Both the position numbers and the translations under genes were made by a program. Of a stretch of DNA of 64,000 nt, positions 57,468-64,000 are shown in pieces. The stretch covers positions 1 to 64,000 of the forward strand of contig NZ_JAKLTN010000006.1 of the NCBI RefSeq assembly GCF_022012295.1, given 5' to 3'. This stretch comes from Dechloromonas hankyongensis (GTDB taxonomy: Bacteria; Pseudomonadota; Gammaproteobacteria; Burkholderiales; Rhodocyclaceae). The notes under the pieces are model-generated. The model made no database searches. It saw nothing but the letters and a program-made list of their open reading frames with translations, and had not been told where the DNA came from. How positions within the stretch are numbered: position 1 is the first letter of the stretch; each line of letters begins with the position of its first letter.

Positions 57468-58483
57468 TCGAGAACCTTGCCTTGCCATTCGCCGGTCAGC
57501 GTACCGAGGAAGGCGACGATGGCATGCACGTCGTCGTTCGACAACTGGCGCCCAAGCTGGTAACGGCCCATGACCATGACCGCTTCTTCCAGGGTTTTGG
57601 CCGAGGCATCGTGGAAGTAAGGGGCGGTCAGCGCGACGTTGCGCAGCCCCGGCACCTTGAAGACATGGCGGTCCTCCGCCTTGCCGGTGACGTTGAAGCG
57701 GCCGAGGTCGGCTGTGTTCTCGGGGCGTCCGCGAAAATAGTCGGCCATCACGCCGAAGCGCTGGTACATATTGCCGCCGATGCCGACCCCCTGGTGGCAG
57801 CTGGCGCAGCCGAGTTCGAGGAAGCGCCGGTAGCCGTGCTGTTCCTGGTCATTCAGCGCATTGCCGTCGCCGAGCAGGAAGCGGTCGAAACGGCTGTTCG
57901 GCGTGGTCAGCGTCCGTTCGAAAGCGGCGATGGCATCGGTGATCGCTTCGCTGCTGATGCCAGCCGGGTAGAGTCTGGCGAAGGCGCTGCGATAGCTATC
58001 GTCCTGCAGCAGCTTGGCGATGACTTGCGGCCAGCTGGAGTCCATTTCGAGTGGGTTGTGCACCGGGCCGGCGGCCTGCTCTTCCAGCGTGGCGGCACGG
58101 CCATCCCAGAACTGGACGAAATTGAGGCTGGCGTTGAATACGGTCGGCGCATTGATCGGCCCGAGCTGGCCGCCGACGCCGATGGAGACCGGCTTGCGGT
58201 CGATGCCGCCGTGGCTCAGGTCATGGCAAGTAGAGCAGGAAAGGGTGTCGTCCCGCGACAGGCGAGGTTCGAAAAAGAGGCGCTGGCCGAGTTCTGCCTT
58301 GGCCGACAGCGGGGCGGCAGCGGCGAGCAGCGGGCGCAAGGCCTGATGTTCCCATTTTACCGGGATGGCCGGCAGGGCAGCCTCGGGTGCTTCGGCGACG
58401 TCGTGGGGCGATAGGGCCCATCCGAAAACGAGCAGAAGAAGCACGGCAAGCAACAGGGAAGCGAGAATGCGGACCGCTTTCAT
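57464..58483 (-). CDS. Cytochrome c peroxidase/MauG-family dihaem protein, membrane-anchored
   Basis: A 339-residue protein with an N-terminal hydrophobic helix (residues 4-24, uncleaved anchor or signal) and two haem c motifs, CSTCH (C83, C86, H87) and CASCH (about 227-231). GPINAPTVFNASLN, QFWDGRAATLEEQA and HVFKVPGLRNVALTAPYFHD are hallmarks of the bacterial cytochrome c peroxidase/MauG family. It probably handles periplasmic peroxide or oxidises a partner. The open frame continues far upstream antisense to cphA, but the start MKAVRILASLL is supported by the membrane helix. The downstream GGDEF-EAL-CZB gene overlaps it. Confidence 0.92.
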   Translation of the reverse strand: MKAVRILASLLLAVLLLLVFGWALSPHDVAEAPEAALPAIPVKWEHQALRPLLAAAAPLSAKAELGQRLFFEPRLSRDDTLSCSTCHDLSHGGIDRKPVSIGVGGQLGPINAPTVFNASLNFVQFWDGRAATLEEQAAGPVHNPLEMDSSWPQVIAKLLQDDSYRSAFARLYPAGISSEAITDAIAAFERTLTTPNSRFDRFLLGDGNALNDQEQHGYRRFLELGCASCHQGVGIGGNMYQRFGVMADYFRGRPENTADLGRFNVTGKAEDRHVFKVPGLRNVALTAPYFHDASAKTLEEAVMVMGRYQLGRQLSNDDVHAIVAFLGTLTGEWQGKVLE

Positions 58484-58597
58484 ATCCACATTATATCGGC
58501 CGGCTATGACTTTCAGCATATGACGAGCGGTATTCCCGGCGTCAAAGCGTGAATTTCCAGACAATTTGTAGGGTTTTTCCGTTTCCGGGTCGTCAAA

Positions 58598-58630
58598 GCA
58601 AAAAGCCCGGCGTGTGCCGGGCTTTTTGTC
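58598..58630. terminator. Bidirectional terminator between cphA and the peroxidase gene
   Basis: AAAAAGCCCGGC and GCCGGGCTTTTT pair around a GTGT loop. The stem is nearly the same as that of the terminator at 54354. It begins just past the cphA stop on the minus strand. Confidence 0.9.
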
Positions 58631-58641
58631 GGGGTGCCGGA

Positions 58642-61230
58642 TCAGGCTGCTTCCGCGATGCGCCGCGTGATATGGGCCAGCGCCTCCTCGACCTGGTCGA
58701 TCAGGATCAGGCACAGGTCCCCCGGTTGCAGGCGTTCCAGCGCCAGATCGATGGCCTTGAATTCGCCGGTGATCTGGTCGATGCGCTTGGTGCGCTTGGC
58801 GTGCTTCAGTCCGTCGCGGAGCAGGGCGACGACTTCGCCGTCTTCCCGGCCGCGCTGGCAGGCGTCCTGGTAGAGGATGGCATCGTCGAAGGCTTGGCCG
58901 AGGATTTCGGTCTGCTGGCGGATGTCGTCGTCGCGCCGGTCGCCGGCACCGCTGATGACCACCGAGCGGCGCACCGACTTCATGCCTTCGACGGCCTGGA
59001 CCAGGGCCTGCATGGCATCCGGGTTGTGGCCGTAGTCGGCGATCAGCGTCGCACCCTTGTAGTCGAAGACGTTGAAGCGGCCGGGGGCGGTGGCGGCGTC
59101 GCTGACGAAGCCGGCCAGCGCCTTTTCGATCACCGCCCAGTCGAGGCCCAGGGCCCAGCCGGTGGCCGTGGCGGCCATGGCGTTCTCGACCTGGAAGCCG
59201 ATGCTGCCGTTGCGGGTCAGCGGAATGGCGGAGAACGGAATGCGGTAGCTCTTGCGGCCTTCCTGGCAGACGATGCCTTCGTCGTTGGCATAGACGACGC
59301 GCTTGTTCTGGGCGCGGTGGGTGGCGAGCACCGGGTTGGCCTTGTCGCGGGCGAAGAAGGTGACGTTGCCGGGGCAGTGCGCCGCCATGCGGGTGACCTG
59401 CGGGTCGGCCGCATTGAGCACGGCCATGCCCTTGGGCGAAACGTTCTCGACGATGACGCGCTTGACCACGGCCAGCTCGTCCACCGTCGTGATGTAGTTG
59501 AGGCCGAGGTGGTCGCCGATGCCGATATTGGTCACCACGGCGACATCGCACATGTCGAAGCCGAGGCCTTCGCGCAGCACGCCGCCGCGGGCGGTCTCGA
59601 ACACCGCGGCATCGACGTCCGGATGCATCAGCACGTTGCGCGCGCTGCGCGGGCCGGAGCAGTCGCCGTTGTCGATCTGCCGGCCTTCGATATAGACGCC
59701 GTCGGTGCTGGTCATGCCGACGCGTTGGCCGTTGGCCTCGAAAATGCGGCCGATCAGGCGGCTGGTGGTCGTCTTGCCGTTGGTGCCGGCGATGGCGACG
59801 ACCGGGATGCGGGCGTTTTCGGGTTTTCCGTTGGGGCCATTGGGGAACATCATGCCGACGATGGCTTCGCCGACGGCGCGGCCCTTGCCGAAGGACGGGT
59901 CGAGGTGCATGCGCAGGCCGGGGGCGGCATTGACTTCGACGATGCCGCCGCCCTGGTCTTCCAGCGGCTTCAGGATGGTGTCGCACACCACGTCGATGCC
60001 GGCGATGTCGAGGCCGACCGTCTGGGCGGCAGCGACTGCGGCGGCGGCGAGGTCGGGATGGACGTCGTCGGTGACGTCGGTGGCGGTGCCGCCGGTGGAC
60101 AGGTTGGCGTTGTTGCGCAGGATGACGCGCACGCCGCGGCCGGGCACGGTGTCGGCGGTGAAGCCTTGCTGGGCCAGGCGGGCGACGGCGATATCGTCGA
60201 AGCGGATCTTGGTCAGCGAGGTGGCGTGGCCGTCGGAGCGGCGCGGATCGCTATTGACGATATCGACCAGCTGGCGGACGGTGTGCGTGCCGTCGCCGAT
60301 GACCAGCGGCGGATCGCGGCGGGCGGCGGCGATCAGCTTGTCGCCGATGACCAGCAGGCGCCAGTCGTGGCCGGGCAGGTATTTCTCGACCATGATGTCG
60401 TCGCGGAACTCGATGGCGACGCGGTAGGCCTTGCGCACCTGTTCCTCGGTGGTCAGATTGACCGAAATGCCCTTGCCCTGGTTGCCGTCCTGCGGCTTGA
60501 CGACGACCGGCAGGCCGACTTCCTGGGCGGCGACCCAGGCGTCGTCCTCGTCATCGACCGGGCGGCCGTAGGGCACGGCGACGCCGGAGGCATGCAGCAG
60601 CTTCTTGGTCAGTTCCTTGTCCTGCGCGATCGATTCGGCGATGGCGCTGGTGAAGCTGGTTTCGGCGGCCTGGATGCGCTTCTGCTTGCTGCCCCAGCCG
60701 AACTGGACCAGGCTGCCCTGGGTCAGGCGACGGAAGGGAATGCCGCGGGCCTGGGCAGCCGCCACGATGGCGCCGGTGGACGGGCCGAGGCGGATGTCTT
60801 CGTCGAGGTCGCGCAATTCCTTCAGCGTGCCGTCGAGGTCGAACGGTGTGTCGTTGAGGGCGGCCAGGCAGAGCTTTTCGGCGTATTCGAAAGCCAGGCG
60901 GCCGACATCCTCTTCCGAGTATTCGACGACGACCTGGTAGATGCCGGCCTCGACCGTCTGCGTCGTCCGGCTGAAGGTCACCGGGCAGCCGGCTTGGGCC
61001 TGCAGGCCGAGGGCGCAGAATTCGAGGGCGTGAGCCATCGACACGGTATCGAGGTGATCGGACGGGATCAGGTCGCCCAACTCCGGAAAGCGCTCGCGCA
61101 GGCGGGTTTCGAAGCCGGGCAGGTTGGCGATGGCCACTTCGTCGCCATTGCAGCTGACGATGGCCTGGATGGCGGTGTGGCGGCTCCACAGGTTGGGGCC
61201 GCGCAGGGCACGAATGCGGGAAACGTCCAT
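58642..61230 (-). CDS. cphA: Cyanophycin synthetase
   Basis: An 862-residue enzyme that builds the storage polymer multi-arginyl-poly-aspartate from Asp, Arg and ATP. It begins MDVSRIRALRGPNLWSRHT. An N-terminal domain is followed by an ATP-grasp domain (about 220-470; VVVKPQDGNQGKGISVNL, IVEVNAAPGLRMH). The Mur-ligase-like domain carries the P-loop VVAIAGTNGKTTTSRLIG (about 485), IGIGDHLGLNYI and the C-terminal lobe with LIADYGHNPDAMQALV. Length and domains match active CphA1. It lies 16 bp after a paralogue. Confidence 0.96.
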   Translation of the reverse strand: MDVSRIRALRGPNLWSRHTAIQAIVSCNGDEVAIANLPGFETRLRERFPELGDLIPSDHLDTVSMAHALEFCALGLQAQAGCPVTFSRTTQTVEAGIYQVVVEYSEEDVGRLAFEYAEKLCLAALNDTPFDLDGTLKELRDLDEDIRLGPSTGAIVAAAQARGIPFRRLTQGSLVQFGWGSKQKRIQAAETSFTSAIAESIAQDKELTKKLLHASGVAVPYGRPVDDEDDAWVAAQEVGLPVVVKPQDGNQGKGISVNLTTEEQVRKAYRVAIEFRDDIMVEKYLPGHDWRLLVIGDKLIAAARRDPPLVIGDGTHTVRQLVDIVNSDPRRSDGHATSLTKIRFDDIAVARLAQQGFTADTVPGRGVRVILRNNANLSTGGTATDVTDDVHPDLAAAAVAAAQTVGLDIAGIDVVCDTILKPLEDQGGGIVEVNAAPGLRMHLDPSFGKGRAVGEAIVGMMFPNGPNGKPENARIPVVAIAGTNGKTTTSRLIGRIFEANGQRVGMTSTDGVYIEGRQIDNGDCSGPRSARNVLMHPDVDAAVFETARGGVLREGLGFDMCDVAVVTNIGIGDHLGLNYITTVDELAVVKRVIVENVSPKGMAVLNAADPQVTRMAAHCPGNVTFFARDKANPVLATHRAQNKRVVYANDEGIVCQEGRKSYRIPFSAIPLTRNGSIGFQVENAMAATATGWALGLDWAVIEKALAGFVSDAATAPGRFNVFDYKGATLIADYGHNPDAMQALVQAVEGMKSVRRSVVISGAGDRRDDDIRQQTEILGQAFDDAILYQDACQRGREDGEVVALLRDGLKHAKRTKRIDQITGEFKAIDLALERLQPGDLCLILIDQVEEALAHITRRIAEAA

Positions 61231-61246
61231 GACGCGATGTTCCTTG

Positions 61247-63490
61247 TTATTTTTGCAGTACCGCGCGCAGCGGCTTCTTGGCCTGGATCGGCAACAGGAT
61301 CTCGGGGTCCGGCAGGTCGAGGCCGATCGTCTTGACGCCGGTGGCGATGACTTCCAGGGTCAGGCCCAGCGCCCAGCCGGCGGCGACGGCGGCCAGCACG
61401 TTCGCGATGTCGTCCGGATTCTTGCCCTTGCCGATCAGTGGTACGTCACCGAGGCGGCAAATGCGCGTTTCGTCGTTCCCTGTACGCAGGATGATGCGAC
61501 CGTCGGCGACGGTAACGCCGCGCTTGCCGGCGGCGAAATGCTCGGCCAGCTTCAGGCAGGACGGATCGCCGGTGAAGAAGATGACCTCGCCGTCGCACAG
61601 CTCGGCCATGTCGGCGACCATCGGGTCGGAGGCGTTGAGCACGGCGTAGCCGGACGGCAGTACGACGTCGACCTGGGTGCGATAGGTCGAGCGGTGGGTG
61701 GTGTAGTACTCGCCGCCGGTCGGCTGGACGTCCCAGCGCGACAGTTCTTCATCGGCGGGTACGATGTTGGTGATGATGCCGACCGAGCAGCGGTCGTAGG
61801 CCAGGCCTTCGCCGAGGATGACCTTGGCGCCGTTTTCGATCACCGCAGCCTCGACGGCGCGGTTGAGGAGCAGGCGATGGCCGGCCGCCCAGTTCTCGGC
61901 GTCGGTCTTCTGCACCTGGCGGCGGTCGAGGAACAGGCCGTCGCTGCAGGCCAGGCCGGTCTTGCTGCCGGACAGGTAGAGCAGGTGGGCGACCAGCTTG
62001 GCGACGGCAGTCTTGCCGTGCGTGCCGGTGACGCCGACCAGCGGGATACGGCCGGTCTGGTTGGCGGAGAACAGGTTGTCCACGATGGCCTGGCCGACCG
62101 GGCGCGGCTTGCCGACGCCGGGCTTGATGTGCATGAGCAGGCTGGGGCCGGCATTGACTTCGACGATGGCGCCGCCCTGGGCGGCCAGCGGCTTCGAGAT
62201 GTCCTGGCAGACCAGGTCGATGCCGGCGATGTCGAGACCGACGACGCGGGCGGCCAGCGAAGCGATGGCGGCGGTATCGGGATGGACTTCGTCGGTGCAG
62301 TCGAAGGCGTGGTTGGCGTTGCGCTGGATCAGCACTTCGCGGTCGGTTTCCGGCACGCTGTCGGCGGTCAGCTTCTGGCGGTCGAGTTCCATCTGGGCCG
62401 CGGTGTCGATGCGGATGATGGACAGCGGATGCAGTTCGGTCGTGCCGCGGCGCGGGTCGATGTTGATCTGGCTGTCGATCAATTCCTGTACGGTCGATTT
62501 GCCGTCGCCGGTCACGGTAATCAGGTCGCTGCGGTTGGCGGCGACCAGCTTGCCGCCGATAACCAGCAGGCGGTGCTCGATGCCCTGGATCGAGCGTTCG
62601 ACCAGCACGCCGGAGCCTTCCTCGACGGCGATGGCGTAGGCCTTGCGTACGTCGTCGGCGCTCTTCAGGTCGATGAACACGCCACGGCCATGGTTGCCGT
62701 CGGTCGGCTTGACGACCACCGGGAAGCCGATGTCGTCGGCGGCTTCGCAGGCGTCGTCGGCATTGTCGACCTCGCGGCCTTCCGGCACCGGCACGCCGAC
62801 CGAGGAAATCAGTTCCTTGGTCAGGTCCTTGTCGCGCGAAATGGTTTCGGCGATGGCGCTGGTGCTGTCGGTTTCGGCCGTCCAGATGCGGCGCATGGCG
62901 GCGCCGTAACCGAGTTGGACCAGGTTGCCGTCATCGAGCAGGCGGATGTGCGGAATCTTGCGCGCTTCGGCGGCATTGACGATGGCGGCGGTGGACGGGC
63001 CGAGGTACTTGCGGTCGACCTTGCGGCGCAGCGGCTTGATCGCTTCGGCGACGTCGAAGGACTCGTCGTGGATGGCGGCAAGCAGCAGTTCGCGGCCGAT
63101 TTGCAGCGCCAGGCGGGTGCATTCCTCGTGGAAGTTGCTGACTACCAGCTTGTAGACGCCGCGCGTCGTCGTTTCGCGGGTGCGGCCGAAGCCGTCGGGC
63201 AGCCCGGCCAGGGTCATCAGTTCGAGCGTCACGTGCTCAAGGATGTGGCCGGCCCAGGTGCCTTCCTGCAGGCGGCGCAGGAAACCGCCGCGCTCGTCGT
63301 AGTTGCAGCGGTGCTCGACCAGCGACGGCAGCCAGGCCGTCAGGCGCTCGTAGAGGCCGGGAATCTTGTTGGAGGGGTAGTCTTCGAGTTCCCCGATGTC
63401 GATCCAGCTTTCGATGGACGGCGGATAGGTCCAGATGCTCGGGCCACGCAGTGAAATCATGTCCCGAAAGATGATGTCCTTTTTCTTCAT
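61247..63490 (-). CDS. Cyanophycin synthetase paralogue (CphA'), C-terminally reduced
   Basis: A 747-residue homologue of CphA. The N-terminal domain (MISLRGPSIWTYPPSIESWI), the ATP-grasp domain (VVVKPTDGNHGRGVFIDL, IVEVNAGPSLLMH) and the Mur P-loop GVTGTHGKTAVAKLV are kept. The conserved GDHLG loop is replaced by VPADEELSRWDVQP, and the protein ends (IQAKKPLRAVLQK) before the C-terminal ligase lobe that CphA has. Betaproteobacteria often carry such a pair, and reduced synthetases (CphA2) of cyanobacteria can use beta-Asp-Arg dipeptides. Whether this one does so is inference. The start could be ten codons later (MISLRGP). Confidence 0.9.
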   Translation of the reverse strand: MKKKDIIFRDMISLRGPSIWTYPPSIESWIDIGELEDYPSNKIPGLYERLTAWLPSLVEHRCNYDERGGFLRRLQEGTWAGHILEHVTLELMTLAGLPDGFGRTRETTTRGVYKLVVSNFHEECTRLALQIGRELLLAAIHDESFDVAEAIKPLRRKVDRKYLGPSTAAIVNAAEARKIPHIRLLDDGNLVQLGYGAAMRRIWTAETDSTSAIAETISRDKDLTKELISSVGVPVPEGREVDNADDACEAADDIGFPVVVKPTDGNHGRGVFIDLKSADDVRKAYAIAVEEGSGVLVERSIQGIEHRLLVIGGKLVAANRSDLITVTGDGKSTVQELIDSQINIDPRRGTTELHPLSIIRIDTAAQMELDRQKLTADSVPETDREVLIQRNANHAFDCTDEVHPDTAAIASLAARVVGLDIAGIDLVCQDISKPLAAQGGAIVEVNAGPSLLMHIKPGVGKPRPVGQAIVDNLFSANQTGRIPLVGVTGTHGKTAVAKLVAHLLYLSGSKTGLACSDGLFLDRRQVQKTDAENWAAGHRLLLNRAVEAAVIENGAKVILGEGLAYDRCSVGIITNIVPADEELSRWDVQPTGGEYYTTHRSTYRTQVDVVLPSGYAVLNASDPMVADMAELCDGEVIFFTGDPSCLKLAEHFAAGKRGVTVADGRIILRTGNDETRICRLGDVPLIGKGKNPDDIANVLAAVAAGWALGLTLEVIATGVKTIGLDLPDPEILLPIQAKKPLRAVLQK

Positions 63491-63631
63491 GCTCTTGGCT
63501 TATGCTCCGTTGGCCGGCAGTGATGAATGTCTAATTTCAGCATTATTAACGTTTTCACGCCGTTTGCGGCTGACGGCTGTGCAAAATTGTCACACTCCCG
63601 TACAGGCCGTTACACGGCGGGAAGCGGACCG

Positions 63632-64000
63632 CTACAGGAAGCGGTCGAGCAGCTTGCGACTTTGCTTGTCCAGCTTGCTCAGGTCGCGGACCAGGAACTG
63701 AATGCCGTTGGCGTCGGCGATCAGCAGGCGGGTCTGTGACAGGCGGCGGATGTCTTCTTCGCCCTTGAGGCGCAGTTCGGCTGCGCCGCGGTCGGTTTCC
63801 ACCTGCCAGGTACTCGGGCAGGCGAAGCTCGATACTTCGCTGATGCGGGCGATTTCCGGCACGAAATCGCGGCTGCGCAGGTCGCTTTCGATCACGTCGC
63901 GGATGGCCGGCGGCAGGTCGGCGATGCGCTCGACCCAGCCCACTTCATGGCCTTCGAAATTGATCAGCGACAGGCCTTCGTCGGGGGCGGCGATGGGAAA
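63632..64000 (-). CDS. DUF1854 family protein, partial (N-terminus outside window)
   Basis: The last 122 residues of a protein whose start lies beyond the right edge. The visible part contains LINFEGHEVGWVERIADLPP, ARISEVSSFACPSTWQVETD and LLIADANGIQFLVRDLSKLD, matching the DUF1854 family. DUF1854 proteins, often with an ABC transporter, are found next to cyanophycin genes in Betaproteobacteria. The gap of 141 bp to the cphA paralogue holds no recognised gene and probably includes its promoter. Confidence 0.85.
   Translation of the reverse strand, partial: FPIAAPDEGLSLINFEGHEVGWVERIADLPPAIRDVIESDLRSRDFVPEIARISEVSSFACPSTWQVETDRGAAELRLKGEEDIRRLSQTRLLIADANGIQFLVRDLSKLDKQSRKLLDRFL

Noticed and set aside
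58484-59986. Long upstream extension of the cytochrome peroxidase frame
   Set aside because: The extension runs out of frame through cphA coding sequence and a terminator; the gene starts at its own membrane helix.
58549-61335. 928-codon open frame antisense to cphA
   Set aside because: It covers the whole of cphA and a terminator; composition is repetitive Gly/Asp/Val/Ala, with no motif.

Overview
The window is GC-rich, densely coded chromosomal DNA of a Betaproteobacterium, most likely a Rhodocyclales member near Dechloromonas/Azonexus. Evidence: betaproteobacterial gene orders (queA-tgt-yajC-secD-secF; ilvE-zf-CHCC-waaF; cspA followed by a second infA; tandem cphA genes), a nirS denitrification cluster, many c-type cytochromes and many c-di-GMP proteins. 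No phage, insertion sequence or CRISPR array was seen.

Layout. 0.2-1.9 kb (minus): crotonase, small protein, cobalamin adenosyltransferase. 2.0-7.8 kb (plus): glycolate/glycerate operon hyi-ttuD-glcDEF. 7.9-16.3 kb: PP2C phosphatase, RhlE helicase, a sensor kinase/receiver pair with a small lipoprotein, a UgpB-like binding protein overlapped by a GDPD, and a small secreted protein. 16.4-19.4 kb: alaS plus a small exported protein. 19.4-26.1 kb (minus): ilvE, zinc-finger protein, waaF, SnoaL-like protein, YheT-like hydrolase, phosphomannomutase and EAL-HDOD protein. 26.2-33.2 kb: Nudix hydrolase, mnmA, HD-GYP, GST, purB, DUF2322, cytochrome c' and cytochrome b561. 33.2-39.4 kb: CheB-CheR-PAS fusion followed by a hybrid kinase. 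39.3-45.3 kb (minus): OB-fold protein, secF, secD, yajC, tgt, queA, then tRNA-Leu(CAA).

45.4-53.2 kb is the denitrification island. A SUMT (cobA/nirE type) diverges from nirS, and nirS is preceded by a perfect FNR/DNR box. Downstream follow a dihaem cytochrome with an unusual CX3CH motif, an amicyanin-like cupredoxin, nirC, nirF, fused nirDL, nirG and nirH. Together these cover precorrin-2 synthesis, sirohaem decarboxylation, part of haem d1 assembly and electron delivery to NirS. nirJ, nirN and a typical nirM are not in the window.

53.5-54.2 kb: cspA, an extended second infA and a 58-residue small gene. 54.4-58.5 kb (minus): a membrane-anchored MauG/cytochrome c peroxidase-type dihaem protein translationally coupled to a DAHL-PAS-GGDEF-EAL-CZB protein, the most unusual pairing here. 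58.6-64.0 kb (minus): cyanophycin synthetase cphA, a C-terminally reduced paralogue, and the cut end of a DUF1854 gene, a family linked to cyanophycin loci.

All functions are read from sequence motifs and family knowledge; no search was run.
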